Shown: positions 35,041 through 47,191, counted from the stretch's first letter. The stretch: 64,000 bases of DNA from Sinonovacula constricta (GCA_007844125.1 CM017572.1:36587929-36651928), one strand, 5' to 3'. Program-made: numbers and translations. The notes: generated by a model from the sequence alone, not told the origin.

Positions 35041-35335
35041 TGTTTGTTTGTTGGGTTTATCGTCACCACCAACAGTATTTCAGTTATCTTGAGGTGGTGT
35101 CCACTTAAAGCAGATATAGTGCTGAACCTTCACTGTGTATAGCATACCATGAACACCTCACATGATATCACACCCAGTCATATTATCCTGATACCCGGCC
35201 AGCCAGTTGTGGAACTACCCTCATATATGCTTGAGTATAAGCAAGGGAGCTATACCATTTCCATTTTTAATGACTTCAGCATGTCGTGACCCGGTTTAAA
35301 CCGGACGCTCAACCGACTGCGCTACCCGGTCTGGT
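35041..35335 (-). mobile_element. SINE family C
   Basis: The 3' end 'gttgggtttatcgtcacc', body 'gtgtatagcataccatgaac' and head 'gactgcgctacccggtctgg' are in order. There is a deletion in the B-box region compared with 23137-23445. Confidence 0.85.
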
Positions 35336-35769
35336 CTCTACTTATGTATTTTTTTAACCATGACAAACAATCAAGCACACTATAGATAGCACTCACTTAC
35401 TTTCTGACAAGTTAAACCAATATGTCTGTTTCTAGAAAATTTTATCAAACATTTATATAATAAATACACAGATATTTTAAGGCTTGTTTATTAGAATTGT
35501 GCTTGATCTTTACACAGAGTACCAGATAGAACATACAAACAAATGAAATCAATAATGCCACTCTTGAAAATATACTAATATATGAGGAGATTTTCAAAAC
35601 AATAGGTTTTAAAATATCACCAATTTTTCCTGATGAAAAAGTTCCTTGGTAAAAAAAGAGACAACTGTAGGATCATAGACTAAAAGACGTTTAAGACATT
35701 TAAAACATAAAATGTAGTGAAAAACTACAACGTTGCATTAGACATATGAAAAGGTACAAGTACATGGCA

Positions 35770-35965
35770 GGTGTGAAAACTGCAGAAGTAACCTGACAGA
35801 AAACCATACAGAGCCACACATAAAACCACCCAGAGCCACCCAGAAAACCACCCAGAGCCACACAGAAAAACACCCAGAGCCACACAGAAAACCACCCAGA
35901 GCCACCCAGAAAACTGCAAAGAGCCAATAGAAAACCACAAAGAGCCAATACCACCAAGCACCAAT
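35770..35965. repeat. 22-bp tandem repeat, about 8-9 copies
   Basis: 'aaaaccacccagagccacac' recurs with small variants. It creates Trp/Gly/Phe-rich ORFs in all three minus frames, which are not genes. Confidence 0.85.
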
Positions 35966-36849
35966 TGAAAATAGAAAAGCACCACACACACGCACGCACA
36001 CACACATACAGAGCCATGACAAGACCTCAGGTCACTGCATTGGCTGCCAGTGTAATTTAGGGAGAAATATGTTCAGCCAGTACTGAGTGTTAAAACCCTG
36101 AAAACCATGAATCTTTCAGTAAGTAGATAAATGTTGGCTGGTTCCCCATTCTCTCTATCACCTGGCTTCAAAAGGAAGTCTAATAAATGAGAAGCATCTG
36201 CTTTTAGAAACAATCTGTCTAAAAATAGATAAAAAAACTGATACCACAAAAAAATCTAGTTTTCAATTTCTAAAAGACTTAAATAAACATCAGATAGATA
36301 GGAAAAGGGGAAGAAACTGTATGTAAATTATACATAATTATGTTAGTTGAATGATGTCCCTTTACATCCATACAAAAAAAAAAGTAAATGGCAATAACAA
36401 GAAATCGCTGCAGTTTACCAAGGTGTTTGGTAAGTTGTTTGTTTGTTGTTTTTTTCAAGGAAAGAAACCAAGTATGCATAGGGTAACAATACAGCTTACA
36501 ATAACAAAAACATCAATATAGAAGACAACAACAAAAAAGCAGAGTAGTGGGCAATAATAAAATGTATTTTAGGCGATAATAAGTAGTAGGCAATAATAAA
36601 AGGTATTTTTAGACAATAATAAGTAGTAAAATAGTATTATTATTGAACATCAAAATACCAGCATTTAGGCATTTATTGTTTAGTATATTATATACCTCCT
36701 GGATTTTGTTAATGCCTACTAAAGTGCTCTGATCCTAAAAGCTTTAATGGCTTCTCATCAGCTCCTTTATGTAGAAGAACCATGATGTTTCTTGAATCAA
36801 TACCATTCTGATAGTCTGATAAAGTTTGGCATGATCTATATACCATATG

Positions 36850-37195
36850 TGTCATTTGTAGTGAGAATGAATTGTTGTAAGTTGCCAGTAAACCATAAAA
36901 CCAATGGTTTGGGAGAGGCAATATCATCGATAATAATTACACTGTGAGATGGTGCATTAGACGATTTAACATGTCTTTATTGTTCTAATGTATATAAATT
37001 GCCAGTAAAGCATGACACCACTGGGTTATGAAAGGCAATATCACCAATAATATTTACACTGTGAGATGGTGCATTGTACAACTCAACATGTCTTTATTGT
37101 TCTAAGGTATATAAGTTGCCAGTAAAGCATGACACCAGTGGGTTAGGAGACGGTGCACTGGACGGCTCAACATGACACCAGTGTGTTGCGAGAGG
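36850..37195. repeat. About 115-bp tandem repeat, about 3 copies
   Basis: 'actgtgagatggtgcatt', 'aacatgtctttattgttct' and 'ttgccagtaaagcatgacac' recur three times with divergence. Confidence 0.75.
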
Positions 37196-37199
37196 CACT

Positions 37200-38455
37200 A
37201 TCACTACATTTGTATTGTTTTACTGTTTATTCAGGCATATTTTACTAAAAAGAGGCATCACAGAGAAATGTGTTGTTAACTGAACACAAGATTTGTGAAC
37301 ATTACACACAGGTAATTAAAGTCTGATTAAATTACTTTTATTGAGGTGTGTTACTTCTGAAATATAAACAAATGTGTTTAATGTGTCATAGACGTTAAGG
37401 CTAGATAGAGCTTGACCAAAGATTTCTTTTTATTTCTTTAAAACTTCTTCCTTATTCTACAAACTGTGCACAAAATATTTTCTAACTATCATTCTATAGA
37501 GACAGTTTCAATTTGTTTTCATATATCTAAATATATACAAAGGTTCTGGAAAAATAAATACCCAGTGTGAGTATAAGAGTATCCTGATTAATCATTTTGT
37601 AACACATGTACTTGGAAATACCCTGTTTAATTTAAAGTAAAAATATCTCTTTACACATTTATTTTGATAGATTGCCAATATTTGTCTTGAAAGTATTATG
37701 CAAAAAGTAGATTCAATGACAGTTTACCAAGTATTCTATCATTTGACAGCTCTTTCTAGAAAAATAACATGAACAGTACTTTGTATGAGTACTTTTCTAA
37801 CAGGACAAAGTGTGTTAAGAATAAATACCAAATATTCATTTCTCTTCAGTAAAGCTAATAACAACTCTTTGTCATCAATATTTCCATTTTTACGTACACG
37901 CACAAAAAAATGGCATTGTCAATTTATACCCATTCAGTACAGGGACTTAATGTGCCAGAGTAAGGTCCTATCAAGATAATGGGTAACTATTTAGGAGTAA
38001 TTTTGTATAAAATGTAGAAATACTTCACCAAAAAAGAGGTTGGAATCTTCTAAGAAATTTGCAGTTTACACTGAATTTCTGATTAAGTATCTTTATATCA
38101 ATTTATCTATGGTAGGTGCAGTTTGGTCATGTAATATCGTCCCTATACCAAAATTAGACATTCTCCTAATTTCGGTGGTGTCCTGTTTTTTTTTAAATCT
38201 AAAATTTCACAAATTTAAGATGTTTCTTAGATAATTCCTGTTCAACATTTAAATGTATAAGAAACAACAACTAAACCAGTCTAAAAATAAAATCCACACA
38301 GATATGGCAATTAACAGAAGCGTCATAGCATTTAAAACACTTCATTCTCCTCAATTTGTTGATGATAAGACAATAAGACAACATAGCCAGATACCAATGA
38401 CAATGAATACTGGATGAACGCAATGCACGATTGCAACAGCTTGATTGTGTATTGT
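37200..38455. other. Intergenic, no recognisable gene
   Basis: AT-rich DNA with no identifiable exon or repeat family. Confidence 0.4.
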
Positions 38456-38460
38456 AATGT

Positions 38461-39165
38461 AACGCAGGCCGGCGCTCCCCAACGGTCACCCATCCGTACA
38501 CCGGCCACGGTAACCGTTGCTTAACCGCGCACATTGGGAAGCCGCTTAAACCACATCGCTAAAGAGTTAACCCAGCAGCGAGGCTGGTTTAAAGCGCTTA
38601 TATTTCTACCCCTGCGGTCGTTACATTACTCCCCCCTCCGAGAAGTCTCGTCCCGAGACTTGGCCTGGGAAGTTCCGTGGGCACGCATCTCCAGTCCGGC
38701 AGTTGACTATCCCACCGCTGCCACCAATGTAACGCAGGCCGGCGCTCCCCAACGGTCACCCATCCGTACACCGGCCACGGTAACCGTTGCTTAACCGCGC
38801 ACATCGGGAAGCCGCTTAAACCACGTCGCTAAAGAGTTAACCCAGCAGCGAGGCTGGTTTAAAGCGCTTATATTTCTACCCCTGCGGTCGTTACATTACT
38901 CCCCCCTCCGAGAAGTCTCGTCCCGAGACTTCGCCTGGGAAGTTCCGTATGCACGCATCTCCAGTCCGGCAGTTGACTATCCCACCGCTGCTACCAATGT
39001 AACGTAGGCCGGCGCTCCCCAACGGTCACCCATCCGTACACCGGCCACGGTAACCGTTGCTTAACCGCGCACATCGGGAAGCCGCTTAAACCACATCGCT
39101 AAAGAGTTAACCCAGCAGCGAGGCTGGTTTAAAGCGCTTATATTTCTACCCCTGCGGTCGTTACA
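38461..39165. repeat. GC-rich 270-bp tandem repeat, 2.6 copies
   Basis: Units start at 38461, 38731 and 39001, an exact 270-bp period, and differ by only a few bases. The unit contains 'ggccggcgctccccaacgg', 'cgctaaagagttaaccc', 'ctgcggtcgttacattact' and the palindrome 'gtctcgtcccgagac'. GC content is far above the surroundings. The 'gctaaagRgttaaccca' block links it to the units at 17335-17700. ORFs on both strands here are repeat products. Confidence 0.92.
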
Positions 39166-40247
39166 GTAACATCAAAGTGAAACGGAAACTCCGCAGCTAT
39201 ATACTGCTTATAGAGGCATCTGGTGACTTCTCCACAGGAAATAACAAAGGGCATGTGCGAGATAAGGGCAGCATGGCTAGTCAAAGGGCACTGTGGCACT
39301 CCAGAAAAAAAGGCATGGTGCAGCGCCACGGTGAATAGGGCTAGGGGAACACTAGTACAGCAATATTTTACAAGTTTTTTCTGTTTGCTAGTTGTATCTT
39401 AAAAGTTGAAATACAAGTGCTTATGATTAAAGTTATGTTTTTTTTTTACATAAACCTGAAAACACTTGGTCATAAAACGTCTAATTTATGTAACAACAAT
39501 ATGTATCCGGAATTAGTTTAAATCCGAATAGTAGTTTACTTTCAATTATAAAAAACTACTGCAAGTCAACGCTTTAAAATCAAGTTTAAATTGTTAATCT
39601 ATATGTGAATGTGTATACATACCGAAGTTTATGTTGGTTACAATGTTTTCAGCGTAACAGTAAATGTTTTGTTTGTTTTCTTGTTTAGAAAATTGTTTTC
39701 AACATTTGCAATATTCCATATCACCAGACGCTTGGAAAACAGGAGTTGGGAGAAAGGTTGAACATTTGTATGATTATTTTAGCATTTCTGTTTGTTTTTT
39801 CTCAATAATATAAAATAAAAAACTGTTGACTTCAATCTGAAAGTATCTACTCTGTGTTGTTCATGTAACTTTAACGTAACACTTGCAAATTTACAAAAAT
39901 CTTCAAAAAATAAAAATATATTACTTTTCGTCCTAATATATTTCGTACCCAATTATGTTGAACAGTTTTTTTTTAAGTTTGTTGTTATACATTTTGCCCC
40001 ATAGTGAGAAAAAAGTGTAGCAAATCTGAGACATAAACCCAGGATCCTTCCTTAACACAGTGAACCCTCTTTCACTGAGCTAACTTGACTGATTGCACAT
40101 TCTGTCCCTATCATCTGGCTACATAAACTTAAAATTCATCCTCCAATGTCAGCAGATCAGATCCTCATTAAGCAAATTACAGACACTCTGCACTCAGTTG
40201 TACTTTAATAAAATAGTTGTCACTTTATTTTTTATTTTCAGATTAAA

Positions 40248-43200
40248 ATGCTTGTGCGGTATGGTACCAGAGTTCTTCAGTCATGTGTTGTTTGGCAGTC
40301 CAGTCAGACAAGACGACTGTACCATCTCTTGCCTAATGTCCAACGACTTTTGCTTCCACAGCTTGCCACACTAGACCTATATGGCCACAAATTCAGTACA
40401 ACTGTAGCTTGTTGTAAAAAGTTGAAAGGTTAGTTCATTTTAAGTGTAACTGGTTTCTAATTGAATAGAGCCTATGATTTTAAAGTTGGTACATTATTGC
40501 CATGCATTCTAGTGAAATCTTTAAAAAATGTTTCTTTGTTCCAAGTGTGTTTGAAACTCTGAATCTCAATTTTATTTTAGTAATCAATCCTTTACTTTTC
40601 ACAATTTGAACTTTAAAGTGTTTTTTTTTATTAATAGGATAAGCTTATTATTAAAGGTAAAGTCATCCTAGGAAATTCAGAGGGTTTTACAAAAGATAGT
40701 TTCCACATAGTGAAGATCCTTTAACTTGGCAGCCATCTTTGATGGCAACTTCAAGGGATTTCAGATGAATTGTATAGAAGAGTGAATTTTATTTTCTTGT
40801 AATTTCTTTATTTGTGGTCCAAAAATCAAAAGCTATACACCATTGGAAAGCTCTTGAAATTCATATTTTAGAATACAATATCTTTTATATTGATAAATGC
40901 ACAAAGAATTAATACACAGAAATAAATAAACTTATGGGCTCATCTTTAAACAAAATGAACATTGTACCATTTTTGGTTGTATTCTTTTTTTACCCCTTAA
41001 ACTATCAAAATATAGTTTTCATATTTAAAATACTTCATAAAAGCTGGTAAATTTGATATAAAATTCAGCAAAATAGACTGAAAAATAACAACACAATGGT
41101 GAGTTTAATACAGTACATATTTCAAGATTTTGGCCTGTACTAGCTTCTGCCTTCCAAGATGGCTGCCATAAACTGTCTTATCAGTGCCTATGACATCACA
41201 TGGAAACTATCTATTTTTGTCTTTTTTTATTTTTTTATTTTTCTCAAAACAATAATCATTTTGATGTATTTTCCTTTACGTTAATTATGAAAATGGTTTA
41301 GTTAGCTAAAACAAATGTTAATGTTAAATGTTTATGGTAGTACTTAATAATAAATAAATAAAAATGAAATAAAATAAAAAATGACCTTCTTAAAATGTAT
41401 GACCCAACGTTTTTTTATCTCTTTAAGTTAAAGGTGGAATCCAATAGTTTGCCTATATCCAATACATGTAAAATTTTCCTACCCATGGTTTGGGCAGTTT
41501 GGATATAATAATTTGTGCATAAACTCATAATAGAGTCCAAGTAAAAGATTCTTTTTAACACTGCCACAATTATTTATTAGTAGAAATTGTGAAATAGATC
41601 ACGCTTAATTGTCATTCTTTTCAAATCTATAAAAAAGCCCTATGGGGATTTAATCTCAAAAGTAAATGGTCATCTTTTGTTTGGGAGGCAGAACCTTTTT
41701 AAGCTAATGCTGAGATAATTACATGATGTTATTTTTTTATATTTTTTTCCAGATAAGACAGCAAAAACAAAACACATTTCTCTATCCCTAGAAGAAGCTG
41801 CACCAGTGCTGAATATGGAAGAGTATAGGCAGGAATTACAGAAGGTTTATGATGAGCTGAAACATGACTATCTTCACACTCTAGCATTAAGAACATCCAC
41901 AGGTTTATTCTTGTTATTTTTCTTCGAACATGTGAATACGTCACAACTCCATATCTGTTTACTTTCAGTTATTGATATTTTTCAGTGCTTAATAAACTTG
42001 AGGAATACTTTTTCTTTATTATGTGAAAAAATTACTATTTTCATTTAAATATGAAGTGAAACCAAGATGTCAGTCCTTACTTTAATCTTCTTGTAATATT
42101 TTTGATTATTGTTACAAGTGTATCATAATTTGATGAGCATTTCATTTATTCCTATTATTTTACAAATCATGTCAACTTATTAATAAATTTATTTCAAACA
42201 AGCTTTAACAGCAACAAGGTGAATGAGGAATGTTTGCGACTAAAATAGTAATAATAATTCTGTCATATGGGGCACTCGTGGCCAAGTGGTTAGAGTCGCC
42301 GACTTGTAACTCCCCAGCCCCTCACCGCGTGGGTTCGAGTCCCGTTCGGGGTGAGAACTTTCACGTGGGGAGGTTTTCCAGCAAACCTGCAGTGTGCTGG
42401 TGGTTCTACCCAGGCATAAATATGGGGTCTTCCATCACCAATAATTGGCTTGACATCACCAATATGACCATAATTGTGTCGGTGAGATGAAACAAAAAAC
42501 AAAAATTAACAGCAATAATTCATATATTTCTTTCTGTCCTATCTTCCAGCCACATTTGACCGGTTGCCTATCAAGACAAAGAAAGCTGGAACTATCCCCT
42601 TGAATCAGATTGCATCCATTGTCCAGAAAACTCCCTCACTGCTTATAATTAACCTTTCCAATTCTTCAGAGGTAAAACAACACATTCTACCTCGTCTCAT
42701 ATCATATATAATACACAGCTTCATTATAAAAGTTGATTATCATTATATTTATTGCTTCATGTCAACAGCAATGGTGCTGATCTAGCTAGAGTTCTGACTA
42801 CATGAGCACAATGTTTTCAAGGTGAGCTTTTCTGATACCCCTTTGTTCATTGTGTGGATGCTGCGTGAACAGTTTGCTTCTGAAAACTCTAGAGGCTACA
42901 GTATTTATCCGATTTTTACCGAACTTGCTCAGAATGTCTGTAAAAATTTTTGGAGGAGTTCATAACTGGGTCATGTGGTGTCAAAAAAAATGTGAACACG
43001 ATAAAGGCCACATTTATGGCCCAATATTTTGTAAATTTGACTAGAATATTTGCCTGCCTGAAATATTGTTTGAGGTCCTAACTGGGTAACAAGGGTTAAA
43101 AAGTAGGTCACTATGTCAAATCTTAGAGAAACCTTGCTAACACACTAAAGACCACATTTATGACCCAATCTTCACCAAACTTGGCCAGAATGTTTGCCAA

Positions 43201-46200
43201 CATGACATCATGGATTAGTTCATAACTTGGTGAAGTAGGGTAAATAAAATAGGTCACTAGGTCAAATATTAGAAAAAAATCATGAACTTCTAGAGGCGAC
43301 ATTTAAAGCCAAATCTTCACTAAATTTGGATCAGAATGTTTTCCTGCATGAAATCTTCGATGCTTTTGTAACTGGGTCACATGGGGTCAAAAGGTAGGTA
43401 ACTAGGTAACATCTTAGAAAAACTTTCTGAATTCAATAGAGGCCACATTTGTGGCCCAATCTGCACTAAACTTGGCCACATTGTTTGTCTATACGAAATC
43501 TTTGATGAAATCTTCACTAAACTAATGTTATATGTATTTGATATAGAAAAACTGTTGAATTCCACCTTTAAATACTCACTGCATAAAATCTATGACATAC
43601 ATTTGCATCTATATATCACAGGCGGCATCGCTTTTTATCCAGGATAAAACCTGTTTTTCTGCTTAAACTGCCATCTGTTGATTAAAATACAGCTTGTTAG
43701 AGACTTAGAAGTGCATAGTGTATATCCTGATAATTAAACCCCAGTGTGTTCACAAGGAGTTTCTAAAATTTTACATAGTGACCTTTTTTTATGATATATT
43801 GAGATAGTTTATAGAGATAATTATATCAAGAACATACTAAAGTAGTACTACATAGTTTTCTCTGTTCTGCAGTACATGGCTGATGTTATGGATGCTCTGC
43901 GAAGCTCAGGGATGAACCTCAACCCACAGCAGGAAGGTCTTACCATCTTTATACAGATTCCCAAGTATGTAATGTTAATTGTAAATAGTTTTTTGTGTCA
44001 TATAATCTCAATAAAATATATATTTTTAACACATCATGTTTTTAATGCATGCTGACAAAATTCACAAGCAAACTTTATCTATATGTCCCAGTTGTAATCA
44101 GTCATTCTAACATGGTCAGTTTTTTTTTTATTGTTTTTGAAATACATTGCAGCGATCATTAAGCAACGTCCACCTTTTTGGTGGAGGAAGACCCCAGACA
44201 CATGTCTGAGTAGAACCACCGGCTACCAGCAAGTCAGCTGGAAGACCTCCCACATTAAGTCCTTCACTGCGAATGGGACTCGAACCCACGTGGTGAGAGG
44301 CTTAGCAGTAAGAGGAGTTACCAATCGGTGACTGTACCAGTAGCCACGGGTGCCCCCTCTAACATGATCATCTTAATACACTAATTAAACATAAAAGGAT
44401 AAGGCTATGCATTTTTTCCCAATATACCTGAACAAGTCTCCCTATTTTTCTTGTTTGGTCTTTTTTTTTTCATGCTAATGCTTTAAAATTGGTATCCAAC
44501 AGTTTGGACCAGAAATATTTTCATTAAAATCATAATAAACCATTGTTACCTGCACAGATTTTGCAAAATGCTGTTTATTGATGTCCTTCACCTGTCTGAA
44601 AAGTGAACCATAATCGTCATTACAAACATGTTTTTCCTATCTAGGCCATCTTTATAACCTATATACCTTTATAATTCATCCCAAGCAAAAACAGTATTTC
44701 AACACAAAATGAATATTCAATAGATCAACAAACAGAAACTATATTTTAATAAAAACGAAACTGTAATTCAACACTTTGACAAGCAGACATTGTATAATAA
44801 CACATTTACGATTCGAAACTTTATTTCAACCCATACATAAACTGCATTCCAACACAAGCCTTAAACTCCATTCAACAAATTGACAGTTCTAACTTATTGA
44901 AACACAAACAGGAGAAAATGTATTTTAACACAAAAAACTGTACTTTTCACACACACCAAAAATATATATTGACACAAAAGGAATATTCTTTCACTTCACA
45001 AAACCATTATGGCAACATTTAAAAAATGTTTAACACAAGTGAAACGTTACACATAACACAGAAAGTGTATTCAGTATTTGATATTTTTGTCATTGCAGAG
45101 TGTCTAGAGAGCAGAGGGAAGCCCTGGCCAAGTCTGCCAAAGTGTTATTCAACAATGCCAAGACTGCCATGTCCAAGGTGCATTCAAACTCGTTGAAGAA
45201 AGTAAACAAACAGAAGAAAGGAGGCGGCATCTCAACAGATATCATCCATGGTGTGGAAAATAAGGTAACATTTAGTAAGGGTGGAAACAAGGTAACATTT
45301 AGTTAGGTGGGAAACAAGGTAACATTTAGTTAAGTGGGAAACAAGGTAACATTAACTTAGGTGGAAAACACGGAAACATTTAGTAAGGTGGGAAACAAAT
45401 TAACATTTAGTAAGGTGGGAAACAAGGTGACATTTAGTTAAGTGGGAAACAAGGTAACATTTAGTTAAGTGGGAAACAAGGTAACATTAAATTAGGTGGA
45501 AGACGAGGTAACATTTAGTAAGGTGGGAAACAAGGTAACATTTAGTTAGGTGGGAAAGAAGGCAACATTTAGTTAGGTGGGAAACAAGGTGACATTTAGT
45601 TAGGTGGGAAACAAGGTGACATTTAGTTAGGTGGAAAACAAGGTAACATTTAGTTAGGCGGGAAACATGGTGACATTTAGTTAAGTGGGAAACGAGGTAA
45701 CATTTAGTTAAGTGGGAAACAAGGTAACATTAACTTAGGTGGAAAACGAGGTAACATTTAGTTAGGTGGGAAACAAGGTAACATTTGGTGAGGTGGGAAA
45801 CAATGTAACATTTAGTTAAGTGGAAAGCAAGGTAACATTTAGTTAAGTTGGAAATGAGGTAACATTTAGTTTTGAAGGAAATCAAGACAGTGCTAAGTTA
45901 GGTTGAAAACAATGTAACATTTAGTTTGATGGAAAGCAAGGTAACATTTACTTAGATGGAAAACAAAGAAATATTTTGTTAGGTGGGAAATAAGGTAGTG
46001 TTTAGTTAGGTTGAAAACCAGGTGACATTTAGTTAGATGGAAACAATGTAACATTAAGTAAGGTGGGAAACAACGTAACATTTAGTTTGATTGAAAACAA
46101 GATAAAATTTAGTTTGGTGGGAAACAATGTAACTTTTAATTTTGATGGAAAACAAGGCAGTGCTAAGTTAGGTTGAAAACAATGTAACATTTAGTTTTTA

Positions 46201-46768
46201 TGGAAAACAAGGTAACATTTAGTTTAGTGGGAAACAATGTAACATTTAGTTTGATGGAAAACAATGTAACATTTAGTTAGGTGGAAAACAAGGTAACATT
46301 AAGTTAAGTGGAAAACAAGGTAACATTTAGTTAAGTAGGAAACAAAGTAACATTTAGTAAGGTAGGAAACAAGGCAATATTTCGTAAGGTGGGAAACAAG
46401 GTAACATTTTGTTTGATGGAAAACGAGATAACATTTGGTTTAATGGAAAACATAGAAATATTTTGCAAGGTTAAGATTATAAGACTCTCGAAGAGAAAAA
46501 GTCATCTTAAGATTTATGATGAAATGCACGCTTCTTGAATTATGAATTATGTATCACTTATAAGTATTTTGACAGCTTCTCCTGTTTCGATCACATGTAT
46601 TTTGTGATAATTTTCTTTCATAAAAACGTTCATACCCTGTTATATGAAATGTTGTTTTTCTTTACTTTTTCTTTATTTTTTCAGATTTTAGAAGAAATGC
46701 AAGAAAAAGTAAAAGAAGCAGAAGCCATGATGAAGGCGAAACAAAAAGAGTTGTTACAAGAAAGCTAA
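40248..46768 (+). CDS. MRRF: Mitochondrial ribosome recycling factor, six coding exons
   Basis: Coding exons are 40248-40428 (the exon begins at 40242 after ttttcag), 41753-41902, 42550-42671, 43873-43964, 45099-45264 and 46685-46768. Introns are GT-AG and all phases agree. The product has 264 residues (human MRRF about 262). The N-terminus MLVRYGTRVLQSC...TRRLYHLL is basic and free of acids, as in a mitochondrial presequence. The RRF domain starts near residue 80: MEEYRQELQKVYDELK (helix 1), then LPIKTKKAGTIPLNQIASI, SLLIINLSNSSEYMADVMDA, LTIFIQIPKVSREQREALAK, and finally KILEEMQEKVKEAEAMMKAK. RRF splits post-termination ribosomes for reuse, with EF-G2 in mitochondria. A 5' non-coding exon must exist upstream because 40242 follows an acceptor; I could not locate it. 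Introns contain MITEs, SINEs and a donor-derived minisatellite right after coding exon 5. Confidence 0.95.
40694..41212. mobile_element. MITE M2 in MRRF intron 1
   Basis: The ends 'agatagtttccacat' and the inverse of 'catggaaactatct' form terminal inverted repeats. Subterminal 'ggcagccatctttgatgg' mirrors 'ccaagatggctgcc'. The interior matches 32690-33201 along its whole length. Confidence 0.8.
41433..41690 (-). mobile_element. Truncated MITE M1 in MRRF intron 1
   Basis: 'ttaaaggtggaatccaatag' and 'tttgcctatatcc' match the M1 end seen at 8709. The interior resembles it for about 200 bp and then fades. Confidence 0.55.
42262..42495 (+). mobile_element. SINE family B, full length, MRRF intron 2
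   Basis: It has a clear tRNA-like head: A-box-like 'gtggccaagtggttagag' and B-box 'gggttcgagtcccgttc'. The body ('gtggggaggttttccagc', 'ggtggttctacccagg') and tail ('accaatatgaccataattg') follow. It is the best family B copy for defining the head. It is not a tRNA gene: the acceptor stem does not close and the body follows directly. Confidence 0.9.
42870..43525. repeat. About 120-bp tandem units, inverse of the 15855-16620 family
   Basis: 'acatttatgacccaatcttc', 'caaacttggccagaatgttt' and 'aactgggtcacatgggg' recur about five times in MRRF intron 3. A truncated MITE M1 end ('aaaaactgttgaattccacc') follows at 43540-43570. Confidence 0.78.
44145..44360 (-). mobile_element. SINE family B, MRRF intron 4
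   Basis: On + it reads tail first ('attgcagcgatcattaagc'), then 'gtggaggaagaccccagac', 'gcaagtcagctggaag' and the head 'gggactcgaacccacgtgg' ... 'gccacgggtgcc'. Confidence 0.87.
44485..44690 (+). mobile_element. Truncated MITE M1, MRRF intron 4
   Basis: 'ctttaaaattggtatccaac' and 'agtttggaccagaaatat' begin an M1 copy; 'gatgtccttcacctgtctg' follows. The right half is missing. Confidence 0.6.
44695..45075. repeat. Degenerate short tandem repeats upstream of MRRF coding exon 5
   Basis: Loose units of about 30 bp carry 'aaactgtattycaacaca'-like segments with much divergence. Together with the array after the exon, MRRF coding exon 5 is flanked by repeats on both sides. Confidence 0.45.
45253..46470 (+). 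repeat. About 27-bp minisatellite of exon tail plus splice donor in MRRF (about 43 units)
   Basis: The exon ends GTGGAAAATAAG/GTAACATT and the array unit reads 'gtgggaaacaaggtaacatt' plus 'tagttag'. Each unit thus copies the last 12 nt of the exon, the donor and the first intron bases. About 43 units fill most of intron 5 up to 46470. The second donor, 27 nt downstream, would add nine residues in frame; beyond it an in-frame TAG at 45303-45305 stops translation. Units further right lose the donor or change it (e.g. 'ttagtttgatggaaaaca'). Confidence 0.92.
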
Positions 46769-46794
46769 TGTTAAAAAACGTGTGTACTTTATCT

Positions 46795-47045
46795 GGGGCG
46801 GATCCAGAAAATTTTAGTGGGTGGGTATGAATCATGATCCATTCAACTTTAACACAGTAAATACTATATATATATATATATATAGTAAGGGACCCTAACT
46901 TCGACCTAAGCAGTCAACAGACAAAATTTACTTTAAAAGCTTAGTATTTTTTAAGTTTACATGTATGTGTTTTCACAACACTACTCTTTTACCTAGTTGT
47001 TCCGGGGGATGCATCCTCCCCTCCCCTGGATCCATCCCTGCACTG
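46795..47045. repeat. Dispersed repeat, inverse mate at 54580-54842
   Basis: 'ggggcggatccagaaaattt', 'gaccctaacttcgaccta', 'cagtcaacagacaaaat' and 'gggggatgcatcctcccc' match the inverse of 54580-54842. It begins just after the MRRF stop and so probably lies in the 3' UTR. A (TA)n run at 46862-46884 sits inside. Confidence 0.75.
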
Positions 47046-47191
47046 TATATTCATGTGAAATATAGAAATGATGTTTTCCTTAATCATATAAAATAAATTA
47101 GTGTTGTTTTAGATTTCAAAATTATGTTAATCTAAAAATATATTTGTGTGTTTTGTATAAAAATACAGAATACCAAAGTGGATGAAAGTAC

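Noticed and set aside
35700..36022. Trp/Gly/Phe-rich overlapping minus ORFs
   Set aside because: All three frames are open because of a 22-bp repeat; no gene signal.
38271..38804. ORFs over the 270-bp repeats
   Set aside because: Identical peptide ends recur with the repeat period; no start or promoter context.
42262..42340. tRNA gene
   Set aside because: A- and B-box-like motifs are present, but the acceptor stem does not pair and the SINE body continues directly.
46535..46684. N-terminal extension of the last MRRF exon
   Set aside because: The open frame before 46685 is intron; the acceptor ttttttcag and the RRF match begin at 46685.
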